From contig JAIRVD010000246.1 in NCBI GenBank assembly GCA_031254075.1, positions 1-8,519 of the forward strand: DNA of 8,519 bases, given 5' to 3'. Both the position numbers and the translations under genes were made by a program. Shown here piece after piece: positions 1 through 7,542 of this stretch. The stretch is from Clostridiales bacterium. Lineage in GTDB: Bacteria; Bacillota; Clostridia; Lachnospirales; WQUN01. The notes beneath the pieces were generated by a model. That model was not told the origin of the DNA and searched no databases. It was given only the letters and a program-made list of their open reading frames with translations. Numbering within the stretch: the first letter of the stretch is position 1; every line of letters begins with the position of its first letter.

Positions 1-293
1 AGGTGAAGGAAAAATTTCCTGCGGCTGTTCTTATTTTTTTGATGCCGCCGAATTTACCCGAGCTTGCGAACAGACTTCGCAGACGCGGAACGGAAGACGA
101 TGTTACGATTGACGCGCGTTTGAAAAAGGCGCTTGAGGAAGTTCCGCTGATTAACCGCTATAATTATTTGGTGATTAACGACATTGTTCCGAAAGCGGTT
201 GAAAAAATTAATTCGATTGTTCTGGCAGAACGGATGCGTCCGCAGCGTTCTTCCAAAGTGATAAAAAAATTTACAGAAAGCTGGGAAAATTAA
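1..293 (+). CDS. gmk: Guanylate kinase, C-terminal part (5' truncated by window edge)
   Basis: This is the last ~96 codons of guanylate kinase, the cytosolic enzyme that phosphorylates GMP to GDP with ATP. The visible part begins in the CORE strand (VKEKFPAAVLIFLMPP), continues through the LID segment with the basic RLRRRGTEDD stretch typical of the family, and ends with the C-terminal helices (EVPLINRYNYLVINDIVPKA). The GTG at position 3 is an internal valine codon, not a start: homologues read a conserved Q-V-K-x-K-F-P here, and bases 1-2 (AG) fit the end of a Gln codon. The P-loop and GMP-binding region lie before the window. The stop codon TAA abuts the ATG of rpoZ with no gap, indicating one transcript. 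The identification rests on the LID motif and the rpoZ neighbour. Confidence 0.93.
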   Translation, partial: VKEKFPAAVLIFLMPPNLPELANRLRRRGTEDDVTIDARLKKALEEVPLINRYNYLVINDIVPKAVEKINSIVLAERMRPQRSSKVIKKFTESWEN

Positions 294-767
294 ATGCTGA
301 CACCTTCTTACTCGGAATTAATGGACGTTATCAAACAGGGCGAAAAAATGGACAGCCGCGTAACAAGCCGTTACACGGTAGTTCTTGCGGCGGCAAAACG
401 CGCGCGCCAACTCACCGACGGCGCGAATCCTCTGACCTACGCGCCGACCGACCGCGCGGTTTCGATTGCGGTAAAGGAAATGAACGAGGGCAAGCTTCGA
501 ATAAAAATTCAGGGCGATTTGCTTGACGAAAAATATGAGCGCGTTGCCCAAGACCGCTATCGCACCGCGCTTTCACGCGACGATTTGCGCGAAGACCTAA
601 AGCAAGACTTCGGACCCGCGCCGTATGACATGGACAGCGACGACGAACTCTATCCTTACGCAAAAGAAGAATCCGCCGTTGCCGCGGTAAAGGAAGAAGA
701 AGACGACTTTGGCTTATACGAAGACACCGACGACGATATTCCGCTAAAAGAAGACGATAGTGAGTGA
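294..767 (+). CDS. rpoZ: DNA-directed RNA polymerase subunit omega with long acidic C-terminal tail
   Basis: Omega is the small RNA polymerase subunit that clamps the beta' C-terminus and helps assemble the enzyme. Residues 1-~72 carry the family core: the PSYSELM start, DSRVTSRYTVVLAAAKRARQ (about 20-39), and TDRAVSIAVKEMNEGKL (about 52-68). Omega is usually about 65-100 residues; this one is 157. The extra ~85 residues begin with a charged, probably helical stretch (about 76-105). They end in a low-complexity acidic tail: residues 111-157 hold 21 Asp/Glu against 3 Lys. The gene starts directly after the gmk stop (TAAATG) with only a weak purine-rich site upstream, so translation is probably coupled. 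Its 3' end overlaps the priA start by 8 nt. The core assignment is secure; the tail's role is unknown. Confidence 0.95.
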   Translation: MLTPSYSELMDVIKQGEKMDSRVTSRYTVVLAAAKRARQLTDGANPLTYAPTDRAVSIAVKEMNEGKLRIKIQGDLLDEKYERVAQDRYRTALSRDDLREDLKQDFGPAPYDMDSDDELYPYAKEESAVAAVKEEEDDFGLYEDTDDDIPLKEDDSE

Positions 768-2781
768 CCGAAAGGTTGCTTTAGTTTGCGTTGACATCAT
801 GCACGGCGATGTTGACCGTTTGTTTAGTTATTCGGCTGAAACGGCGGTCGAAAAAGGAATGCGCGTACGTGTTCCTTTCGGGAAGGGAAACAGCATAAAA
901 ATCGGATATGTAATGGGTTTTTCCGATGATGTTGTTTCGGCGGAACTGAAAGAAATTCACAGCTTATGCGATGAATTTTCCGTTTTAACGGAAGAAACAA
1001 TCTCTCTCGCGCATTGGATGCATGAAAAATACTACACAACGCTGGCGGCTTGCATTCGCGCGATTGTTCCGGGCGCGAAAGCGGACGGGCGTTTTCCGAT
1101 TTCGCGTAAAAAAAATTTCGCGCCTTTCGCGTCTTACGCGGTTAAAAAAATCACATTAACAGACGAGCAGCAACACGCTGTTGCACAAATCGAAAACATT
1201 ATTAAAGAAGGAGGGCAGCCTCCTCTTTTATTGCACGGAGTTACGGGCAGCGGCAAAACGGAAATATATTTGCATGTAATTGAAAAAATTCTTGCGGCGG
1301 GGCGGCAAGCGATTGTTCTTGTGCCGGAGATTGCGCTTACGCCACAGATGGTTGGGCTGTTTTCGGCGCGGTTCGGTGCGGCGGTGGCGGTTACGCACAG
1401 CAGACTTACGCAGGGTGAGCGTTTTTCCATTTGGAAAGCGGCGTTAAACGCGGAGATTCAGCTCGTAATCGGACCGCGTTCGGCGGTTTTCGCGCCGTTT
1501 CCAAATTTGGGGCTAATCGTAATCGACGAAGAACACGAGCATACCTATCACTCGGAAACTTCGCCGAAATACGATGCGCGGGAAATCGCAATCAAGCGCG
1601 CACAGCTTTGCGGCGCGGCGGTTGTGCTGGGGTCGGCGACACCCGCGCTTGAGTCGTATTATCGCGCAAATGAAGGGCGGTACGCGCTTGCGAAATTATA
1701 CGAGCGCATTAATAAAACATTTCCGGAAATTCATATCATAGACATGCGAAAGGAAATGTCGCGCGGGAATACATCGGTTTTCGCATCGGCATTTGCGGAT
1801 GCGTTACTCGAGACATTGGACGCGGGGCGGCAGGCGATATTATTTTTAAATCGTCGCGGATATTCGTCATTCGTTTCGTGCAGATGGTGCGGGCATGTAA
1901 TGACTTGTGATTCTTGCCGTGTAAATCATACATATCATGCGGACAAGAACAGACTGCTTTGTCACTACTGCGGAAAATCGGCAGTGTTGCCAATCAAATG
2001 CCCCGCATGTGGTTCGGAACATATCCGCCGCTTCGGCACGGGGACGCAAAAGGTAGAAGAAGAAATCGCCGAGGCGTTCCCCGGCACGAAAATTCTGCGA
2101 ATGGACATGGACACCACGCGCGGCAAACACGGTCACGCGAAAATTCTCGATGCGTTTCGCGCGGGCGAGGCGCAGGTTTTAATCGGCACGCAAATGGTTG
2201 CGAAGGGACTTGACTTTCCGCTGGTTACATTTGTCGGTGTAGTGATGGCGGATATGTCGTTGCACACGGGCGATTTCCGCGCGGGGGAATACACGTTTCA
2301 ACTGCTCACGCAAGTGGCGGGTCGCGCAGGTCGCGCAACCGACGCCGGACGTGTGTTCATTCAAACATATAATCCCGAGCATTACGCGATTGCGCTCGCG
2401 CAAGATTCAGACTACGAAAAATTCTACGAACATGAAACGCCGCTGCGCAAGGCAATGGAATATCCGCCGTTTTCGCATGTGTTTTCCGTAATGTTTACAG
2501 GACCGTCCGAACGCGAAGTTATTTCCGCGTTGCAAAAACTTTCCGCCATAATGCAATACTGCAATTCCAAAGACGGCAAAAACCGCTTCGAATTAATCGG
2601 TCTTTCGCCCGCGTTTGTTTCAATGATTAAGAAGCAATTCCGATGGAAATTGCTCGTAAAATGCAAAGATGAAGCACCTTTGGTCGCATTTGTGCTATAC
2701 TGCATAAAAAAGCTTAAAGAAAACGACCCGCTGAAAAATTTAACGACACATCTTACACTTAATCCGATAATGATGGAATAA
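760..2781 (+). CDS. priA: Primosomal protein N' (replication restart helicase PriA)
   Basis: PriA is the superfamily 2 3'-to-5' DNA helicase that recognises stalled forks and D-loops and reloads the replicative helicase. Residues 1-~105 form the 3' DNA-binding domain (VALVCVDIMHGDVDRLFSY is the usual opening). Walker A is GVTGSGKT at 160-167, and the DEEH box is at 256-259. Eight zinc-ligand cysteines lie at 374, 377, 383, 386, 401, 404, 414 and 417. Later helicase motifs are GTQMVAKGLDFP (476-487) and QVAGRAGR (518-525). At 673 residues it is shorter than the 732 of E. coli and ~800 of Bacillus, but every motif is present. The GTG start at 760 is chosen because it keeps the conserved N-terminal strand; the next in-frame Met (residue 14) would cut it. 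It overlaps rpoZ by 8 nt without a clear ribosome binding site, suggesting coupled translation. coaBC, often found between rpoZ and priA, is absent. Confidence 0.96.
   Translation: MSDRKVALVCVDIMHGDVDRLFSYSAETAVEKGMRVRVPFGKGNSIKIGYVMGFSDDVVSAELKEIHSLCDEFSVLTEETISLAHWMHEKYYTTLAACIRAIVPGAKADGRFPISRKKNFAPFASYAVKKITLTDEQQHAVAQIENIIKEGGQPPLLLHGVTGSGKTEIYLHVIEKILAAGRQAIVLVPEIALTPQMVGLFSARFGAAVAVTHSRLTQGERFSIWKAALNAEIQLVIGPRSAVFAPFPNLGLIVIDEEHEHTYHSETSPKYDAREIAIKRAQLCGAAVVLGSATPALESYYRANEGRYALAKLYERINKTFPEIHIIDMRKEMSRGNTSVFASAFADALLETLDAGRQAILFLNRRGYSSFVSCRWCGHVMTCDSCRVNHTYHADKNRLLCHYCGKSAVLPIKCPACGSEHIRRFGTGTQKVEEEIAEAFPGTKILRMDMDTTRGKHGHAKILDAFRAGEAQVLIGTQMVAKGLDFPLVTFVGVVMADMSLHTGDFRAGEYTFQLLTQVAGRAGRATDAGRVFIQTYNPEHYAIALAQDSDYEKFYEHETPLRKAMEYPPFSHVFSVMFTGPSEREVISALQKLSAIMQYCNSKDGKNRFELIGLSPAFVSMIKKQFRWKLLVKCKDEAPLVAFVLYCIKKLKENDPLKNLTTHLTLNPIMME
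2696..2701 (+). promoter_or_regulatory. Candidate extended -10 promoter inside priA, ahead of paaK
   Basis: TATACT at this place is preceded by TG one base upstream (TGCTATACT), the extended -10 pattern that can work without a good -35. No convincing -35 hexamer lies 16-18 bases upstream. It sits 93 nt before the paaK start codon, inside the 3' end of priA, and could let paaK and the ACT gene be expressed apart from the housekeeping genes. It is a motif match only and could be chance. Confidence 0.3.
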
Positions 2782-2793
2782 AAGGAGATAAAA

Positions 2794-4104
2794 ATGGAAA
2801 AATTTTGGAACAAACATGTCGAAACTATGAACCGTGAACAGATTAGAGAGACACAATTTGATAAGTTGAAAGCACTTGTTACTAACATATATACAAATGT
2901 GCCTTACTACCGTGATAAAATGCAAGTATTGGGGATATATCCGGGTGACATTAAAACGCTTGATGACCTCAGCAGTCTTCCGTTTACAACAAAGCAAGAT
3001 TTGCGGGATACATACCCATTTGGCTTATTTGCCGTACCGATGGAGCAAATCGTGCGCTTACATGCTTCTTCCGGCACAACCGGAAAGCCGACAGTCGTAG
3101 GGTACACCCGCAGGGATATAGAAATGTGGGAGGAATGTATGGCACGATGCCTTGCGATGGAAGGTGCGGACAAAAGCTCGCGCGTCCAAGTAAGTTACGG
3201 CTATGGATTATTTACCGGCGGTTTGGGGGCGCATTACGGTGCTGAAAAAATGGGGGCGGTAACGATTCCGGCTTCCTCCGGCAATACACAGCGGCAAATT
3301 ATGATGATGATAGACTTTGGTGTAACACATTTATGCTGTACCCCGTCATATGCAATGAATATAGCCGAGGTTATGCAGGAAATGGGACATACGAAAGATG
3401 ATTTTAAATTAATTTCGGGGTGTTTCGGGGCAGAGCCGTGGAGCGACAGTATGCGTTCGGAAATTGAAAATCGTCTCGGACTGCACGCCTACGATATTTA
3501 CGGACTCAGCGAAATAATGGGACCTTCTGTTTCCCATGAATGCCGTTATCAAAACGGACTTCACATATGGGAGGATAATTTTATCGCGGAAATAACAAAC
3601 CCCGATACAGGTTTACCCGTAAAACCGGGCGAATCCGGCGACCTTGTGATTACCACCATTAATAAAGAAGGATTTCCGTTAATACGTTATAAAACAAGGG
3701 ACATTTGCACGTTAAACTATGAACCGTGCGGATGCGGGCGTACCCATGTACGTATGTCCAAGCCAGCCGGACGCACCGATGATATGTTAATTATCCGCGG
3801 CGTGAATGTCTTCCCGTCGCAAATCGAATCTGTCTTGTTGAGCATCAGCGAAATTCAGCCCCATTATCAAATCATCGTTGACCGAATCAATAATTCCGAC
3901 ACACTGACAATTGAAATCGAAATCGACGAATCAATATTTTCCGACGACATAAAAGGAATTGAAGATTTTCAAAAAACAGCCGGCAATAAAATCAACAGCG
4001 TACTTGGTATTAACGCAAAAATTCGCCTTGTTGAACCGAAAAGCATTCCGCGAAGCGAAGGAAAAGCAAAAAGGGTAATTGACAGGAGGTCATTGAATGT
4101 TTAA
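2794..4104 (+). CDS. paaK: Phenylacetate-CoA ligase family (arylacetate:CoA ligase)
   Basis: This is an ANL-superfamily adenylate-forming enzyme of the PaaK group, which joins an arylacetate (phenylacetate, indoleacetate and similar) to CoA through an acyl-AMP. In amino acid fermenters the reaction may run in reverse to recover ATP. The nucleotide loop is SSGTTGKPT (92-100), the acyl/AMP-binding motif YGLSE (236-240), YKTRD is at 299-303, and the hinge region is GRTDDMLIIRGVNVFP (326-341). The C-terminal lid ends in EGKAKRVIDRR, with K424 the likely adenylation lysine. A CGCG pair (C312, C314) precedes the hinge, as in many relatives. The 436-residue length is normal. A good Shine-Dalgarno (AAAGGAG, 2781-2787) lies 6 nt before the ATG, only 12 nt after the priA stop. 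It overlaps the ACT gene by 8 nt. The substrate is inferred from iorA nearby, not shown by the sequence. Confidence 0.93.
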   Translation: MEKFWNKHVETMNREQIRETQFDKLKALVTNIYTNVPYYRDKMQVLGIYPGDIKTLDDLSSLPFTTKQDLRDTYPFGLFAVPMEQIVRLHASSGTTGKPTVVGYTRRDIEMWEECMARCLAMEGADKSSRVQVSYGYGLFTGGLGAHYGAEKMGAVTIPASSGNTQRQIMMMIDFGVTHLCCTPSYAMNIAEVMQEMGHTKDDFKLISGCFGAEPWSDSMRSEIENRLGLHAYDIYGLSEIMGPSVSHECRYQNGLHIWEDNFIAEITNPDTGLPVKPGESGDLVITTINKEGFPLIRYKTRDICTLNYEPCGCGRTHVRMSKPAGRTDDMLIIRGVNVFPSQIESVLLSISEIQPHYQIIVDRINNSDTLTIEIEIDESIFSDDIKGIEDFQKTAGNKINSVLGINAKIRLVEPKSIPRSEGKAKRVIDRRSLNV

Positions 4105-4531
4105 GCAATTAACCGTTTTTCTCGAAAACAAAACCGGACGCATCGAAGACGTAACAGGATGCCTTGCAAGCGAAAAAATCAATTTACACGCGCTTTCCAT
4201 TGCGGATACGGCTGATTTCGGCATACTCAGAATGGTTGTATCCGACCCCGACAAAGCAGTAGCCGCGTTAAAAGAAAAGAACTTTATGGTAAAAACCGCC
4301 GATGTAATCGCCGTGCCGATGGGACACAACCCCGGCAGTTTGCACAAAGTCTTATCCAATTTAAAAGAATTGGATATTTCAATAAAATATATGTACGCGT
4401 TTACAAGCAGACATAAAGAATATGACTCCATCGTAATCCTGCGGCTCCATGACCAAGAAAAGGCTCTTGAAAAAATAAGCGGCATATCAATTTTAGGGCA
4501 GGAATTATTGGATTGCTTGAATGAATCGTAA
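4097..4531 (+). CDS. Tandem ACT-domain protein (putative amino acid-binding regulator)
   Basis: This 144-residue protein appears to consist only of two ACT-like ligand-binding modules. The first (about 1-68) opens with FKQLTVFLENKTGRIEDVTGCLASEKINLHALSIAD, the usual beta-alpha-beta pattern with the ligand-loop G at 14. The second (about 70-140) contains VIAVPMGHNPGSLHKVLSNLKELDISIKYMYAF, with the parallel NPGSLHKVL loop. No catalytic or DNA-binding domain is attached. Stand-alone ACT pairs are commonly coded beside paaK and ior genes in anaerobes, where they are thought to sense an amino acid or acyl product; that role is inference. A strong AGGAGGT (4084-4090) sits 6 nt before the ATG, inside the paaK end, and the genes overlap by 8 nt, so they are co-translated. 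The gene is followed by a terminator. Confidence 0.88.
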   Translation: MFKQLTVFLENKTGRIEDVTGCLASEKINLHALSIADTADFGILRMVVSDPDKAVAALKEKNFMVKTADVIAVPMGHNPGSLHKVLSNLKELDISIKYMYAFTSRHKEYDSIVILRLHDQEKALEKISGISILGQELLDCLNES

Positions 4532-4549
4532 ATATTGAATTTAATATGT

Positions 4550-4576
4550 AAAGCCCGTAAAAACGGGCTTTTTTTA
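4550..4576 (+). terminator. Intrinsic terminator closing the priA-paaK-ACT transcription unit
   Basis: A perfect 9-bp stem (AAAGCCCGT at 4550-4558, ACGGGCTTT at 4563-4571) with an AAAA loop runs into a T-tract, seven T in a row from 4569. It lies 18 nt after the ACT stop codon. The stop codon of the convergent dehydrogenase (complement of 4574-4576) lies inside the T-tract, so the hairpin also sits immediately after that gene. In the minus direction, however, only UUU follows the G+C part of the stem, so termination there should be weaker. Confidence 0.9.
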
Positions 4577-5908
4577 TTTATATATTATGTCCTGGCAGCG
4601 GGCATACGCGCATTCGGTTGGCGTTATGCCAAGCTCGTTTGCTTTGTTTAAATTATCCCATGTGTTGGCGGGGATTACTTCCCTGACTCTTTTATCAAGG
4701 TCTTCCTTTGTCACGGTGGTATCGCGTCCGTTAATATATTCAAATGCCGCGCCGAGTACGCCCGCTCCGTTATGCCACCATTCGGTTTGGTAGAGAATGC
4801 CTCTGTGCGCAAGAATTTTTGCAAGGCGTATTTCTTCTTGTTGGCTTTTGGCGCGCAGTGTGTTGTTGGCTCCGCCGAATATATATTTGGCTTTAAGTTT
4901 CGCGATTTCTTCTTCACCGAATATTCCGCCCATTGCGCAGGGGCAAAGTATATCTACATCTGTATAAAGCATTTCATCCGTTGAAACTACCGTTATGTCA
5001 TGCCCCGGATGTTCTTGTAAAAATCGGTCGATTTTACCTTGGCTTCGGTTTGTTATTACAAGACGGGTCTTTTCCGTTGTAAGGTGATGCGCCAAAGCAT
5101 AACCTACCGCTCCTAACCCCTGGACGGCAACGCTCATTCCGTCAAGGCTTTCCGAACCCGTTACGAACTTAACCGCTTGTTTAAGTGCCAAATACACACC
5201 CAAGGCTGTTGGGATGCCCGTATCACCCATTGAAGAACCCGGTCCGCCGCAATACTGACCAGTAAAGTTTTCGTTCATTACCTTAACCATTTCTTTAGGC
5301 ATACTCATGTCGGGACCTGTGATGCAACGGGTCGAGTCGCAGGCATAAGCCAGAAAACCCATAACTTGCATATTATTTATGTCTACAGGTTCCATGTGCA
5401 GGCATGATTTGCACCCGCCGTAGGGAAGATTGACGGCGGTATTTTTAAATGACATGGCGCGGGAAAGGTTAAGCGCGTCAAGAATTACATCTATTTCAGG
5501 CTCGTTAAGCCCGTGCCAGCGGGTGGCTCCCGAAAAGGTTGCATGACTTTTATTATTTCTGCCGCGAACATCGCTGTGTATGCCGCAAATAAAACGTATG
5601 TTCAAATGCTCGTTATACATAAAATCTATTCCCATATGTTTTCCGTCACGCATAAGCCCCATTACACGCTCTAAATAATCGGACAACCCCGCTTGCTTGT
5701 ACATTTCAAGCACTTGACTTGTTCCAAAGTATACATTTTTATCCGTTAAAATGGATGTAAGCGCGAAATCTTTATTGTATTTCGAAAAATCCAATTCCTT
5801 TTCAAAATCTCTTGCGGCGAAAAATGTAAATGCTCCCGTTTTAAAATTATGCCGTATACGCAAAGTCGTCAGTCCCTCTTTCATAAACGGCGAAAAAATA
5901 CTTTCCAT
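4574..5908 (-). CDS. Leu/Phe-type amino acid dehydrogenase (ELFV family) with N-terminal extension
   Basis: This is an oxidoreductase of the Glu/Leu/Phe/Val dehydrogenase family, which reversibly deaminates an L-amino acid to its 2-oxoacid with NAD(P). Aligned by eye to leucine dehydrogenase, K155 matches the carboxylate-binding Lys68, K167 (in GGCKS) the catalytic Lys80 at identical 12-residue spacing, and D200 (in GPDMS) the catalytic Asp115. The Rossmann motif is GLGAVG at 264-269; the second strand ends in TNRS (286-289), where leucine dehydrogenases usually have Asp, hinting at NADP use. At 444 residues it is ~80 longer than leucine dehydrogenase (~365); the surplus is an N-terminal block of ~87 residues that I do not recognise. 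Nearby cysteines (166, 169, 190, 195) are unusual. The start is supported by an AGGGAG site (complement of 5917-5922), 8 nt before the ATG. With paaK and iorA around it, an aromatic or branched substrate is likely but unproven. Confidence 0.87.
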   Translation of the reverse strand: MESIFSPFMKEGLTTLRIRHNFKTGAFTFFAARDFEKELDFSKYNKDFALTSILTDKNVYFGTSQVLEMYKQAGLSDYLERVMGLMRDGKHMGIDFMYNEHLNIRFICGIHSDVRGRNNKSHATFSGATRWHGLNEPEIDVILDALNLSRAMSFKNTAVNLPYGGCKSCLHMEPVDINNMQVMGFLAYACDSTRCITGPDMSMPKEMVKVMNENFTGQYCGGPGSSMGDTGIPTALGVYLALKQAVKFVTGSESLDGMSVAVQGLGAVGYALAHHLTTEKTRLVITNRSQGKIDRFLQEHPGHDITVVSTDEMLYTDVDILCPCAMGGIFGEEEIAKLKAKYIFGGANNTLRAKSQQEEIRLAKILAHRGILYQTEWWHNGAGVLGAAFEYINGRDTTVTKEDLDKRVREVIPANTWDNLNKANELGITPTECAYARCQDIIYK

Positions 5909-5945
5909 AAAACACTCTCCCTATAATGAATTTTTACAATGAAAT

Positions 5946-5951
5946 ATTATA
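5946..5951 (-). promoter_or_regulatory. Possible -10 element of the dehydrogenase gene
   Basis: On the minus strand a perfect TATAAT lies here, 37 bases before the dehydrogenase ATG, in the 94-nt gap after the DUF4173 gene. No good -35 hexamer is found at 16-18 bases; the TTGAAA upstream is only 9 bases away. No terminator separates the two genes, so readthrough from the cassette is also possible. Confidence 0.35.
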
Positions 5952-6002
5952 TCCTGTTTTTTTCAACATGGATACATTTTTTTGATAATACTTTCATAAC
6001 AA

Positions 6003-7541
6003 TTAGGGGTTGTAGTGAGTGAATAACCGGCTGAAATTAAATCCCATAACCGGGTTTTTATATATTGAAGTATTTACACTATTTCGGTGCCGCTCCAGTT
6101 CTCTGTCTAAAATACGAAGAACCTCTGTTTGGCTTTGCATTTTTGTTGTTTCATAAACGCTTTCGTTATTTTCGATTCGATTTCTGTATTCCGCTATCGG
6201 TCCAATCGCGGCATAAGACAGCTCGGAAAGCATATTTATTTCAAGATTTTGAATTACGTGATTTTCAGCTAAGTAAATGTGATTTTTGGCTACATAATAA
6301 TCCATATTGCAAAAACCCAAAACGCATACAAGAACTGTTACCGACAAAAAGCTGAAATTAAACGATTTAAATGAAAAACGCATGATTTTAATGATTTGAC
6401 CTATCATGCAAACCACGATTACAGAAATAAACCAAAGTACCAGTATTCGTCTGGATGTAATGCCGCTTCTGTTGATATAGATAACCATTTTTTCAACAGC
6501 CGAATATAGTATGATTAAATTGCATGTACATAATAAAATCAAGGGTGTCTTAATTAAAGGCACTAATTTATTTTCGTGTTTTGTACTTATCATGGTGACT
6601 GCGGCAATCAGAACAAATAAAAAGAAAGAAGCCGCTACAAGCTCAAAAAAACCGCCGCGCGCGCTTGCGGAATAGCTATCCATCTGATAAAAATCTTCCG
6701 GAATATTCCCAAACCAATGATTGAATTGAATAACTACATAGGAAGCAACTACCATCGCTACCATTACTAAAATGGTTCCCAGTGTAATATTGTTTACTTC
6801 AATAGTGATTTTGGTTGCTCCTGCGGTCGATTCCCTTACATTGGCTCCGACAAATAAAGAAGATACGAAAATACACATGATTCCGCCGATTATTAAATCA
6901 ACAATCAAAACACCTAAATTTGAAAATATGCCTGCTGCGAAGTCGCCGACAAAATTGGCAAAGGCTTTATCCGCGCTTGAAAATAAGCCTGTGAAAAGCA
7001 CTACAATCGGAATAGAGATTAGGATACCGATAATAACTTGATGCACAATACGCTTGTTATTTTCATTTCTAAACTTTAGCAGCCCTTTAAACGGATACGG
7101 TATATACACAAAAGGATTAATCAAAACAGTATGCAGCAAATCATATACATTTTTAAAATCGAACAATTCATAAAATTTGCCTTTCTCAGGCTTGGATAAA
7201 TAGGTAAGCTGTATTGCAAACAACGCAAGCGCAACCGGAAAGGTAATTTTTTGTACGGATACGCTATAAAACAGCAAATGGCTTACATTGATTAATCCGA
7301 TGGGAATACAAAGCAATAACGCTTTTTTATTTATGGTTCCTGTGCTGTATTTTGCGAATGATATTGCAATCACTTCCGCCAACACAAACCATAATACAGT
7401 CCCCAGAGCGATACCGCTTTTAAAAAATGCTTCAATCCATAAAACGCATAAGGCTAAAAATAGTACCAAATACACCTTGAACCGGTTTTTATTTACAATA
7501 ACATCCGCAATTTCTATTGATTTTTCACTTAGCTCAAACAT
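6003..7541 (-). CDS. DUF4173/DUF4153-family polytopic membrane protein
   Basis: This is a 512-residue integral membrane protein of unknown function. About 10-11 hydrophobic segments are visible (near 22-39, 44-63, 73-92, 100-115, 167-186, 205-232, 253-272, 297-317, 329-348, 366-388, 398-411). After them comes a ~100-residue hydrophilic C-terminal part that should be mostly helical. Two family landmarks are present: LFSSADKAFANF (about 186-197), and SARGGFFELVA (about 293-303), close to the YARRGFFEL found in DUF4173 proteins. A GGAGG site (complement of 7548-7552) lies 6 nt before the ATG and inside the last codons of the HTH gene; the two coding regions are 1 nt apart, so they are one operon. 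Homologous trios are frequent in Bacillota. No substrate or activity can be assigned. Confidence 0.8.
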   Translation of the reverse strand: MFELSEKSIEIADVIVNKNRFKVYLVLFLALCVLWIEAFFKSGIALGTVLWFVLAEVIAISFAKYSTGTINKKALLLCIPIGLINVSHLLFYSVSVQKITFPVALALFAIQLTYLSKPEKGKFYELFDFKNVYDLLHTVLINPFVYIPYPFKGLLKFRNENNKRIVHQVIIGILISIPIVVLFTGLFSSADKAFANFVGDFAAGIFSNLGVLIVDLIIGGIMCIFVSSLFVGANVRESTAGATKITIEVNNITLGTILVMVAMVVASYVVIQFNHWFGNIPEDFYQMDSYSASARGGFFELVAASFFLFVLIAAVTMISTKHENKLVPLIKTPLILLCTCNLIILYSAVEKMVIYINRSGITSRRILVLWFISVIVVCMIGQIIKIMRFSFKSFNFSFLSVTVLVCVLGFCNMDYYVAKNHIYLAENHVIQNLEINMLSELSYAAIGPIAEYRNRIENNESVYETTKMQSQTEVLRILDRELERHRNSVNTSIYKNPVMGFNFSRLFTHYNP

Positions 7542-7542
7542 A

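Noticed and set aside
3..5. GTG as start codon of the gmk-like reading frame
   Set aside because: Homology places this codon inside guanylate kinase (Q-V-K-x-K-F-P), and the P-loop and GMP site must lie upstream; the gene is cut by the window edge.
2424..2888. 154-codon minus-strand reading frame across the priA/paaK junction
   Set aside because: It lies opposite well-conserved PriA and PaaK coding sequence and resembles no protein; it is a shadow frame.
4090..4485. 131-codon minus-strand reading frame opposite the ACT gene
   Set aside because: The plus strand codes a recognisable tandem ACT protein with a strong ribosome binding site; the antisense frame has no support.
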